Shown piece after piece: positions 1 to 5,200 of a stretch of DNA of 5,200 bases. How positions within the stretch are numbered: position 1 is the first letter of the stretch; each line of letters starts with the position of its first letter. Source of the stretch: Anderseniella sp051010195 (GTDB lineage: Bacteria > Pseudomonadota > Alphaproteobacteria > Rhizobiales > Aestuariivirgaceae); the NCBI GenBank assembly GCA_051010195.1, contig JBPCVV010000101.1, positions 1 through 5,200 of the forward strand, read 5' to 3'. The notes beneath the pieces are model-generated. The model did not search any database. It was given only the letters and a program-made list of their open reading frames with translations, and was not told the origin of the DNA. Made by a program: the position numbers and the translations under genes.

Positions 1-455
1 ATCCGCGCCTTGTCGGTTGTCGGGTTGTGGTCGATGCCCCGCATCGCGACAAGAAAAAAGGGCGTATCTATGAGGTGCGACTGGATCTGTCAGTGCCGGG
101 AAGAGACATTTCGGTTACCCGTGAAGCGGGTGTGAACCATGCCCATGAAGACATTTATGTTGCGGTTCGGGATTCTTTTGACGCAGCGAGACGCCTGCTG
201 GCGGACCGGGTACAGAAAATGGATGCGTACAGGACAAAGCGGCATCCGGAAGTGCGGCATGGTCGCCTTGCCAGGATGTTCAAAGAGGACGGGTATGCGT
301 TCATAGAATGTGAAGACGGTCACGAAGTTTATTTCGATCGTGACAGCATGACAAAGGATGTCTGGCCGCGCCTGGCTGTTGGCAGCAGTCTCAGGTTCAA
401 GCAGTTGGATGGCGACAAGGGGCCGTATGGCATTCAGGTCACCCTCCTGGATTAA
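1..455 (+). CDS. HPF/RaiA-type ribosome hibernation factor with C-terminal cold-shock domain (5' partial)
   Basis: The reading frame is open from the left edge (first full codon at 3) to TAA at 453-455, so 150 residues are visible and the true start lies outside the window. A GTG at 27 is unlikely to be the start, because the residues before it (CRVVVDAPHR around the GTG) already match the conserved HPF/RaiA strand-helix core. The visible N-terminal part, about residues 1-70, holds the end of the S30AE/HPF fold, with IYEVRLDLSVPG and then HAHEDIYVAVRDSFDAARRL. A short charged linker leads to a cold-shock domain at about residues 85-150, with RNP1-like GYAFIE and RNP2-like EVYFDR. HPF/RaiA proteins bind the 30S decoding region and silence ribosomes during stress; the cold-shock fold binds single-stranded nucleic acid. 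The combination suggests a ribosome-associated stress factor. The domain call is secure; its ribosome-inactivating activity is inferred. It converges with the next gene, leaving a 100 bp gap. Confidence 0.9.
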   Translation, partial: PRLVGCRVVVDAPHRDKKKGRIYEVRLDLSVPGRDISVTREAGVNHAHEDIYVAVRDSFDAARRLLADRVQKMDAYRTKRHPEVRHGRLARMFKEDGYAFIECEDGHEVYFDRDSMTKDVWPRLAVGSSLRFKQLDGDKGPYGIQVTLLD

Positions 456-555
456 TATTCAAGATTCGATGCAGCAGATGATGGCGACTGTAAATCTGAC
501 AATGGACCTGGGAGGGGACCAGCGATGGGTTGAGCCCCATATCCGCCAGTCTACT
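456..555. other. Convergent intergenic gap with weak inverted repeats
   Basis: This 100 bp gap separates two converging genes. It contains a 5 bp stem, ATGGG at 525-529 with CCCAT at 536-540, loop TTGAGC. A competing pairing joins GAGCCC at 532-537 to GGGCTC at 565-570, the latter inside the end of the minus-strand gene. Neither is followed by a run of T on either strand, so neither is a convincing intrinsic terminator. I see no other gene or site here. Confidence 0.3.
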
Positions 556-1743
556 CTAAGCAATGGGCTCCGCTTCCGGGGACGTGGTGCTTTCGCTGCG
601 GTTCAGTATCCGCTCCACGACAAGTAATGCGATCGCACCGAACCCCAGGAACATAATCGCCAGGTTGATCAACCAGCCGACAATGGGGATGAAGTTCAGC
701 ACAGCCAGAATGACCAGTCCTGCGGCAAGCACCATCAACTTCCTCGCTATCGATGCATCAAGTTGGTCGTCATTTGAAAACGCCATCCAAACCCGTGTCG
801 ACACCGCATAAGTGCCGAGCAGATAGCCCAGCAACCAGAGTGCAAATATTGCCAGCAAGACAATTGGAACAAGCGGCAAGCCAATGAGTGTCAGGATACT
901 TGCCGGAACAAGACCGGCGAGAAAAGCCAGACCGAGAAATCCCGATAACTCTGACATGCCGGGGTTTCCGATCGCACGTTGTCTGACACGTTCAACGAGG
1001 GACGGCATGAACGAAAGGAAAATTGCCGAAACGATCAGGAACAATCCCATTGTTGCCAGAAATGTCATGACCAACCCAAAGAGCGATGGCCAGAAGAAGG
1101 ATAGGTCTTCATGCATGGTTTTATGCAGATCACTCATGAACTCGGTACCTTTGAACGGTACCTGCTGGATGCGATCCGAAGAAATAACGGATGCCGGAAT
1201 GCTGATCTTGTTTTCGGCAGAGTAGGTGAGCTTGCCCTGAATCTTCGCCGCAGATCCGAACTCAATGTTGCCGGCGCTCAGGCGAACATCACCAGAGACC
1301 GGGGCATTGAGACTGATTTTCCCGCCTGCTGCCAGGAGGCTGCCACCGATGGGCGCGTTAATGTTGATATTGGCGCCTACGATGCGGGCGTTGTGGCCGA
1401 CTGAAGCATTCTCGTGCAGGCGAACCGTAAAGCCGCTGGCTGACAGGTCTTCATCCACGTTGCCCCGGATCGTGATACTGCCACCTACGGCATAGAGATC
1501 AGAGCCAACGTCGCTGTCGATCTCGACATCAAAACCGGCCGCATGCGCGTCCTTGCCAATTTGGCCGGCCAGATTGACCGTGATTCCGTAAGCAAACGCG
1601 TCGCGCTGGGCACTGACGGAGGAAGGGGCCGAACCGCCAGTGTAAACATCACCACCGATGACGAGGCCTTCTTCTGCGAGAGAGACGGGCGGAGCCAGTG
1701 CCATGGCCAACACCAAGCCCAACACCGCTACCAACTTACCCAT
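556..1743 (-). CDS. Exported bactofilin-like beta-repeat protein with C-terminal multi-pass membrane domain
   Basis: The product is 395 residues if it starts at the ATG at 1743-1741. That start is preferred over the in-frame GTG at 1755, because GGAG (1753-1750) lies 6 bases before the ATG and overlaps the GTG. Residues 1-23 form a signal peptide (MGKLVAVLGLVLAMALAP, then SLA before EEG). Residues about 45-190 are short repeating strands rich in G, A, S, N and I/V, for example GSDLYAVGGSITIRGNVDED and GGSLLAAGGKISLNAPVSGD. These resemble the right-handed beta-helix repeats of bactofilins and other polymer-forming proteins. After a short linker come about four or five hydrophobic segments (near 217-245, 267-287, 289-312, 335-355, 357-377) and a polar tail. 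Topology suggests a beta-helix outside the cytoplasmic membrane, unlike true bactofilins, which are cytoplasmic. The function is unknown; an envelope scaffold or stress role is inference. Divergent from the flavin-fold gene, it shares a control region with an FNR-type box. Confidence 0.85.
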   Translation of the reverse strand: MGKLVAVLGLVLAMALAPPVSLAEEGLVIGGDVYTGGSAPSSVSAQRDAFAYGITVNLAGQIGKDAHAAGFDVEIDSDVGSDLYAVGGSITIRGNVDEDLSASGFTVRLHENASVGHNARIVGANININAPIGGSLLAAGGKISLNAPVSGDVRLSAGNIEFGSAAKIQGKLTYSAENKISIPASVISSDRIQQVPFKGTEFMSDLHKTMHEDLSFFWPSLFGLVMTFLATMGLFLIVSAIFLSFMPSLVERVRQRAIGNPGMSELSGFLGLAFLAGLVPASILTLIGLPLVPIVLLAIFALWLLGYLLGTYAVSTRVWMAFSNDDQLDASIARKLMVLAAGLVILAVLNFIPIVGWLINLAIMFLGFGAIALLVVERILNRSESTTSPEAEPIA

Positions 1744-1784
1744 TGAAATCTCCACAGCTGACGTGAACTGGGCCGCCGCAACTT

Positions 1785-1790
1785 AAGATA
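1785..1790 (-). promoter_or_regulatory. Candidate -10 element for the bactofilin-like gene
   Basis: Read on the minus strand the hexamer is TATCTT, four of six matches to TATAAT. Its centre is 31 bp from the centre of the FNR-type box at 1812-1825, close to the spacing of class II FNR/FixK promoters, where the box is centred near -41.5 and replaces the -35. The predicted transcript start is near 1777, giving a leader of about 35 nt. No start site has been measured, so this is a positional prediction. Confidence 0.5.
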
Positions 1791-1811
1791 ACGCCGACCG
1801 GCGATATCACA

Positions 1812-1825
1812 TTGACGGGCATCAA
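1812..1825. promoter_or_regulatory. FNR/ANR/FixK-type operator in the divergent promoter region
   Basis: The site reads TTGAC-GGGC-ATCAA, an inverted repeat that fits TTGAY-N4-RTCAA, the consensus of FNR, ANR and FixK regulators. It lies in the 151 bp between the minus-strand bactofilin-like gene and the plus-strand flavin-fold gene. Its distance from a minus-strand -10-like TATCTT (1790-1785) favours activation of the leftward gene. On the plus strand the equivalent -10 position (about 1848-1853, CAAAGT) is poor, so control of the rightward gene is possible but less clear. The regulator gene is not in the window. Confidence 0.75.
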
Positions 1826-1894
1826 GGACGACAGATTTGCGGCATGGCAAAGTGGTCGATGTCTTCCACTGGAATTCGTGAGTCGAGGTACGAC

Positions 1895-2341
1895 ATGGAT
1901 GAAACCCTGCTTGAGACGATCAAGACGGTACTGGCCAACGGTAAAGACATGACAATTGCTACCGTCCGGGAGGATGGCTTTCCACAAACGACTATCGTCA
2001 GTTATGTCAGTGATGGCACGACCATCTATTTTGGCTGTGACTCGACCTCCCAGAAAGCCCGGAATATCCAGCGGAACGGAAAAATCTCACTGACAGTGAA
2101 CCTCGACTACACCGACTGGAACCAGATCAAGGGATTGTCGATGGGGGCCATGGCAGAGCAGGTAACTGACGCTGATGAAATGAGACTCACGGCAGACCTG
2201 ATGTTGAAAAAGTTCCCGCAGGTGGCCGAATTTGTCTCCAACCAACTTGACGAATTAGCCGTTTTTCGGGTCACGCCAAAGGTGGTGTCAGTGCTTGACT
2301 ACTCGAAAGGCTTTGGCCACACGGATCAGGTCGAATTTTGA
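1895..2341 (+). CDS. Pyridoxamine 5'-phosphate oxidase-family (FMN-binding split barrel) protein
   Basis: The product is 148 residues, starting at ATG 1895, which has GAGG at 1885-1888 six bases upstream. An in-frame ATG at 1844 would add 17 residues with no family resemblance and has no good ribosome site, so it is rejected. The start gives MDETLLETIKTVL, followed by MTIATVREDGFPQTTIVSY (about 19-37), IYFGCDSTSQKARNIQRNGK (44-63) and ISLTVNL (64-70). This is the usual order of strands in small flavin-type split-barrel proteins: a substrate-side G-x-P-x-x-T strand, then an S-x-K-x-x-N-I segment contacting the cofactor phosphate. The C terminus, VLDYSKGFGHTDQVEF, is characteristic of a subgroup of this family. 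Members bind FMN, F420 or heme; the substrate is unknown, and true vitamin B6 oxidase activity should not be assumed. It is followed by a hairpin and then a separate promoter, so it is probably monocistronic. Confidence 0.88.
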   Translation: MDETLLETIKTVLANGKDMTIATVREDGFPQTTIVSYVSDGTTIYFGCDSTSQKARNIQRNGKISLTVNLDYTDWNQIKGLSMGAMAEQVTDADEMRLTADLMLKKFPQVAEFVSNQLDELAVFRVTPKVVSVLDYSKGFGHTDQVEF

Positions 2342-2356
2342 CGAGACTTGGTCTCG
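2342..2356 (+). terminator. Short perfect hairpin directly after the flavin-fold gene
   Basis: CGAGAC (2342-2347), loop TTG, GTCTCG (2351-2356) form a perfect 6 bp stem beginning one base after the TGA stop. There is no T-run after it, so it is not a classical intrinsic terminator. It may stabilise the 3' end or weaken read-through into the next operon. It could also be chance. Confidence 0.35.
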
Positions 2357-2376
2357 GTGCCAGTCCGCCTCGACTG

Positions 2377-2390
2377 TTGACCAAAATCAA
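2377..2390 (+). promoter_or_regulatory. FNR/ANR/FixK-type operator upstream of the hsp20 operon
   Basis: The site reads TTGAC-CAAA-ATCAA, the same half-sites as the box at 1812-1825 with a different spacer, and fits TTGAY-N4-RTCAA. Its centre is 32 bp from the centre of a -10-like CATAGT (2413-2418), matching class II activation by FNR, ANR or FixK. It lies 64 bp before the hsp20 start and is the best-supported regulatory element in the window. The activator itself is not visible. Confidence 0.8.
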
Positions 2391-2412
2391 CGCGGCTTGG
2401 CATTGGAATGTC

Positions 2413-2418
2413 CATAGT
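2413..2418 (+). promoter_or_regulatory. Candidate -10 element of the hsp20 operon
   Basis: CATAGT matches TATAAT at four of six positions and sits at the spacing expected from the FNR-type box at 2377-2390. The predicted transcript start is near 2425, giving a leader of about 30 nt before the hsp20 ATG. No sigma-32-like heat-shock promoter was recognised in the same gap, which suggests oxygen rather than heat as the main signal. Confidence 0.55.
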
Positions 2419-2454
2419 CGCTGCTGAGATGAGAAAATCACTTTGGAGGTCTCA

Positions 2455-2871
2455 ATGGTCGAAAAATCACATACAGCGGGATGGTGGCCCAGCGTATATG
2501 AGCCGCTTCGTCAGATTGGTGAAAAAGTTGCCGACTGGTTCGCGCCGAGATCAGAAGCATCGGTGTTGGACGACTATTACGAAATCAACGTCGAGCTGCC
2601 TGGCGTGAGAGCCGAGGACGTGGATGTTACCATGCAGGATGGCAGTCTTGTGGTGAGTGGCGAAAAACGTTCAGAGAGACAGCAGACCGGGCAATCATTC
2701 TATTTTTCCGAACGGGAGTACGGCGCATTTCAACGCGCTTTCAGATTGCCGCCGGACGCTGATATCGACAATATTGACGGGCGGTTTGATGACGGTGTTC
2801 TGTGTCTGAAAATCGGTAAGAGAAGTCCCTCGAAGCCGCCCGCAAAAAAAATCCAAATCCGCAAATCTTGA
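2455..2871 (+). CDS. Hsp20/alpha-crystallin small heat-shock protein
   Basis: The product is 138 residues from ATG 2455, preceded by a strong GGAGG (2445-2449) five bases upstream. An in-frame TTG at 2443 overlaps that site and is rejected. Small heat-shock proteins are ATP-independent chaperones that hold unfolding proteins as large oligomers in the cytoplasm. The alpha-crystallin domain covers about residues 37-125: DDYYEINVELPGVRAEDVDV (39-58), SLVVSGEKRSE (64-74), YGAFQRAFRLPPDAD (89-103) and the closing FDDGVLCLKIGK (111-122), all in the usual Hsp20 order. The short N-terminal arm has aromatic residues (WWPSVY) typical of substrate-binding arms. The C-terminal KKIQIRKS holds an I-Q-I motif, matching the I/V-x-I/V that bridges dimers. 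It is the first gene of an operon under the FNR-type box at 2377-2390, with the next gene 21 bp downstream. Family identification is secure. Confidence 0.95.
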   Translation: MVEKSHTAGWWPSVYEPLRQIGEKVADWFAPRSEASVLDDYYEINVELPGVRAEDVDVTMQDGSLVVSGEKRSERQQTGQSFYFSEREYGAFQRAFRLPPDADIDNIDGRFDDGVLCLKIGKRSPSKPPAKKIQIRKS

Positions 2872-2892
2872 AGATAGAAAGGACTCGGCGGC

Positions 2893-3198
2893 ATGCGCGT
2901 GCAGGTTTTACATTTGATACGCTTGACAGTCGGATGTTGCGTAGCCGTTGGAGCAGTGATTTTCAACTCGGCACCGGTCAATGCCCAATTCGGCTGGCTC
3001 GACAATGATGGTCCCGTACTGATTTGGGTGACCATCAGGGCATATCCGAATGAAGAACCCTGGCAGGCTTGCAGACGAGTCTATCAGAGGGACGTTTATC
3101 AAGCAGCCGATAGACCGGGAAACCGGGTGCGTTGCTGGATTGATCATAGCCGCATTTATCAACCTGGCGAGGTGCGGCAAAACTTCAATCGGCGGTAA
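2893..3198 (+). CDS. Small secreted two-cysteine protein of unknown function
   Basis: The product is 101 residues. ATG 2893 follows GAAAGGA (2877-2883) by nine bases. Residues 1-31 look like a Sec signal peptide: Arg2 and Arg10, a hydrophobic core from about 11 to 24, then APVNA with likely cleavage before Gln32. The mature chain of about 70 residues is rich in W, Y, R and D and has exactly two cysteines, Cys60 and Cys81, which could form a disulfide in the periplasm. The two cysteines in the signal (15, 16) are not in a lipobox. I recognise no family or catalytic motif. It sits 21 bp after hsp20, and its TAA overlaps the ATG of the downstream channel gene, so the two are probably translationally coupled. 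A periplasmic role linked to the channel or to envelope stress is inference only. Confidence 0.75.
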   Translation: MRVQVLHLIRLTVGCCVAVGAVIFNSAPVNAQFGWLDNDGPVLIWVTIRAYPNEEPWQACRRVYQRDVYQAADRPGNRVRCWIDHSRIYQPGEVRQNFNRR

Positions 3199-4064
3199 TG
3201 ACGGTGACAAAAGCTTCTGAGGCAAGATTTGACGCCTTGCTGCCATCGGACATGGCGCAGGCATGTGAGGCGGCGGGGGCAACCAAGGCCGGGCGAGATA
3301 TGTTGGCGCTCATCATCCTTGGACTGCTGGCCGGCGCTTTCATAGCGCTCGGTGCAAACTTCATGACGGTCGTGGTGACTGGAGCTGGAGATCTGCCGTG
3401 GGGCGTGGGCCGACTTCTGGCCGGACTGGTGTTTTCACTCGGCCTGATTTTGGTGATCGTGGGGGGTGCCGAGCTTTTCACCGGCGACTCCCTGATGATT
3501 GTGGCCTGCGCAAGTCGGCGTATTACACTGGTGGCGTTGTTGCGGGCCTGGTCGTTAGTTTATTTCGGTAACATCATTGGCGCGGTTGGCACGGCGGCGC
3601 TGGTGTTTCTTGCCGGACAACACGGTTTTAGCGATGGAGGGGTTGGCAAGACAGCACTTCTGGTCGCAACGACGAAGGCGTCGCTTGCGACTGTGCCGCT
3701 GTTTTTTCTGGCAGTGCTATGCAACGTGCTGGTCTGTCTCGCAGTCTGGATGTCGTTCGGTGCCCGAAGCATCACGGACAAGATATTGGTGATCGTTCCC
3801 CCGATTTCGGCGTTCGTGGCAGCCGGTTTCGAACACTCGATCGCCAATCTGTACTTCCTGCCTTATGCGTTGGCGATCAAAGCTTGGGCAGGTTCGGAGT
3901 TCTGGAACGCCATCGGGCAGGATGCCACTGCATATGCCGGGCTGACGATCACCAGTGCGCTGCATAATATTGTTGTTGCGACTGTCGGCAACCTTGTTGG
4001 CGGCAGCCTGATGGTTGGTGCTGTTTATTGGTTCGTGTACCTGCGCAATCGCGACACCGATTGA
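3198..4064 (+). CDS. Formate/nitrite transporter (FNT) family channel
   Basis: The product is 288 residues, close to the family's usual length. The ATG at 3198 overlaps the preceding stop in TAATG, which suggests re-initiation by the same ribosomes; no strong separate ribosome site is visible. FNT proteins are pentameric inner-membrane channels for small monovalent anions such as formate, nitrite or hydrosulfide. Six membrane segments can be placed at about 35-60, 70-91, 110-138, 163-187, 197-220 and 248-281. Signature elements are GGAELFTGD (89-97) in the broken second helix (omega-loop region), CNVLVCLAVW (175-184), and AGFEHSIANLYF (209-220). His213 in the last corresponds to the central pore histidine of E. 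coli FocA (His209). NLVGGS (265-270) lies in the last helix. The sequence does not separate FocA, NirC and hydrosulfide types. Being in an operon with an FNR-type box suggests use at low oxygen. It converges with the ATPase gene. Confidence 0.92.
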   Translation: MTVTKASEARFDALLPSDMAQACEAAGATKAGRDMLALIILGLLAGAFIALGANFMTVVVTGAGDLPWGVGRLLAGLVFSLGLILVIVGGAELFTGDSLMIVACASRRITLVALLRAWSLVYFGNIIGAVGTAALVFLAGQHGFSDGGVGKTALLVATTKASLATVPLFFLAVLCNVLVCLAVWMSFGARSITDKILVIVPPISAFVAAGFEHSIANLYFLPYALAIKAWAGSEFWNAIGQDATAYAGLTITSALHNIVVATVGNLVGGSLMVGAVYWFVYLRNRDTD

Positions 4065-4120
4065 GGCAGCATGAGGTCGGTTGGCCTGACTGTCTGAACC
4101 ATCAGTTTTGACGGCGTGCT

Positions 4121-5200
4121 CTAGCCGCGTTTCATTCGCCGTCCTGTGGCGATGAGCTGGCGTACAACTACAGGTATCAAGCTCAAGACAACAATTGAAG
4201 CCCAGGCATCGGCGGGCAGGGGCGCCAAGCGCAGAGCGCCAGCGACATCCGGTTGCAACGCCGCGACAGTGAGAATGATGAGGCAAAGCGCGATGGCGAG
4301 CCACACATATCTGTTTCGGGTGATCTGGTTGAAAATCAATCCATCCCGCCAGTTGCGCATGTTGAACACGTGCCAGAGCTGGGCCAATGCGAGGGTGTAG
4401 AAACACATTGTGGTTACGGCGTCTCCGTGAAGGTCCAGAGCAAAGATTGCCAGACCCATGCTTGAAAGAGTGGTTGCAGCGATTACACTGCCGCCGGTAA
4501 CAATTGCCAGCCACTGAGACCGGTTGAGAATTGGTTCGCTGGGAGGTTTGGGCGGCCTGGACAAGACATTCCGGTTTGCTTCGATCGTGCCAAGCGCAAA
4601 TGCGGGGAACACATCCGTTACCAGATTGAGGAACAGGATCTGCAGGGGCAGTAATGGCAGCGGCAGGCCAACCAGAACCGCAAGTCCGACAATCAGTATT
4701 TCACTGAGGTTGCACGACAGAAGATACGTGGTGAACCGGCGAATGTTGGTGTAGATGATCCGGCCTTCGCGTATCGCTCTGACTATGGTGGAGAAGGCGT
4801 CGTCTCGGAGCACCATGTCGGCTGCTTCGCGGGCTACCTGGGTGCCGCGCAGCCCCATTGCAATTCCAATGTCTGCCTTTTTGAGGGCCGGCGCATCGTT
4901 GACACCGTCACCAGTCATTGCAACTACTTCCCCGGCTTGCTGGTGCAAGGTTATGAGATCCAGCTTTTGTTCGGGCGTGACCCGGGAAAACACATGTGCG
5001 GACCGGATCCTTGTTCTTTCAGTTTCCGAGATGTCAGAAAGCGATTTTAGCTCATCTGACCCGATAGTGGTAAAACCGGATGACGCAAGGCCAATGGTTT
5101 GTGAGATGTGCCTGGCGGTTGCCGCATGGTCGCCGGTGACCATGATAACATTGATGCCTGCCTGCCGGGCGTCGGCAATTGCTGTTGCCACGTCGGCTCG
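4121..5200 (-). CDS. P2-type cation-transporting ATPase, C-terminal part (5' partial)
   Basis: The frame is open from the right edge (first full codon at 5200-5198) to TAG at 4123-4121, giving 359 residues; the start, the DKTGT phosphorylation site and segments M1-M4 lie outside. The GTG at 5191 is not the start, because the conserved region continues through it. Visible hydrolase-domain motifs are VTGDHAATA (21-29), FSRVTPEQK (71-79) and the Mg-binding TGDGVNDAPALKKADIGIAMG split over 96-116. M5 and M6 carry NLSE (164-167) and NLVTD (192-196). These match SERCA Asn768/Glu771 and Asn796/Thr799/Asp800, the Ca-binding residues. M7-M10 follow at about 229-255, 261-280, 297-314 and 331-350. In M8, Gln274 in LALAQLWHVFN takes the place of SERCA Glu908. 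It is most likely an inner-membrane Ca2+/Mn2+-like pump of the P2 group, but Na+ or K+ cannot be excluded without M4. It converges with the FNT gene. Confidence 0.92.
   Translation of the reverse strand, partial: RADVATAIADARQAGINVIMVTGDHAATARHISQTIGLASSGFTTIGSDELKSLSDISETERTRIRSAHVFSRVTPEQKLDLITLHQQAGEVVAMTGDGVNDAPALKKADIGIAMGLRGTQVAREAADMVLRDDAFSTIVRAIREGRIIYTNIRRFTTYLLSCNLSEILIVGLAVLVGLPLPLLPLQILFLNLVTDVFPAFALGTIEANRNVLSRPPKPPSEPILNRSQWLAIVTGGSVIAATTLSSMGLAIFALDLHGDAVTTMCFYTLALAQLWHVFNMRNWRDGLIFNQITRNRYVWLAIALCLIILTVAALQPDVAGALRLAPLPADAWASIVVLSLIPVVVRQLIATGRRMKRG

Noticed and set aside
663..674. 12 bp perfect palindrome GGTTGATCAACC resembling an FNR half-site pair
   Set aside because: The half-sites abut without the 4-base spacer required by FNR/FixK, and the site lies deep within the coding sequence of the bactofilin-like gene, encoding Trp-Leu-Ile-Asn.
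1265..1495. Plus-strand open frames within the bactofilin-like gene
   Set aside because: They are antisense shadows of a well-supported minus-strand gene, with low-complexity translations and no ribosome sites.
1844..1894. Longer start for the flavin-fold protein at ATG 1844
   Set aside because: The extra 17 residues do not resemble the family, no good ribosome site precedes it, and a clear GAGG lies before the ATG at 1895.
4065..4120. Possible bidirectional terminator between the FNT and ATPase genes
   Set aside because: Only 4 bp pairings were found (GGTT 4079-4082 with AACC 4097-4100; CTGA 4086-4089 with TCAG 4102-4105). The latter is followed by just a short TTTT, too weak to call.
4329..4339. 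TTGA-AAA-TCAA inverted repeat resembling an FNR-type box
   Set aside because: The gap between TTGA and TCAA is three bases, not six, and it lies inside the ATPase gene far from any start.
3717..4514. 265-residue open frame on the minus strand across the FNT/ATPase junction
   Set aside because: It overlaps two well-identified genes in another frame. Its composition, rich in H, R, C and N with no domain, is that of a shadow frame.

Overview
The window carries seven protein-coding genes, two of them cut by the window edges, and no RNA genes, insertion sequences or CRISPR arrays. Protein content, moderately high G+C, Shine-Dalgarno sites and FNR/FixK-type operators suggest a Pseudomonadota bacterium. 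An alphaproteobacterium is the best guess, because a ribosome hibernation factor fused to a cold-shock domain and this mix of stress and transport genes are familiar there. The taxonomic call is inference.

Layout: (1) 1-455 (+), C-terminal part of an HPF/RaiA-type ribosome hibernation factor ending in a cold-shock domain. (2) 556-1743 (-), an exported protein with a bactofilin-like beta-repeat region followed by a multi-pass membrane domain. (3) 1744-1894, a divergent control region with an FNR/FixK box. (4) 1895-2341 (+), a small flavin-binding-fold protein of the pyridoxamine 5'-phosphate oxidase family. (5) 2342-2454, a hairpin and a second FNR/FixK box with a well-placed -10. (6) 2455-4064 (+), a tight operon: Hsp20 chaperone, a small secreted two-cysteine protein of unknown function, and a formate/nitrite-family channel whose start overlaps the preceding stop (TAATG). 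(7) 4121-5200 (-), the C-terminal part of a P2-type cation-pumping ATPase that enters from beyond the right edge.

The unifying signal is regulatory. Both boxes read TTGAC-N4-ATCAA, which fits the FNR/ANR/FixK consensus TTGAY-N4-RTCAA. In two cases a -10-like hexamer lies about 31-32 bp from the box centre, as in class II FNR-type promoters. The likely picture is an oxygen-responsive survival cluster: ribosome hibernation, protein-aggregation control, an envelope structural protein, a flavin/heme-type small protein, weak-acid anion traffic and cation pumping, switched on under low oxygen. The least understood parts are the bactofilin-like membrane protein and the small secreted protein coupled to the channel gene.
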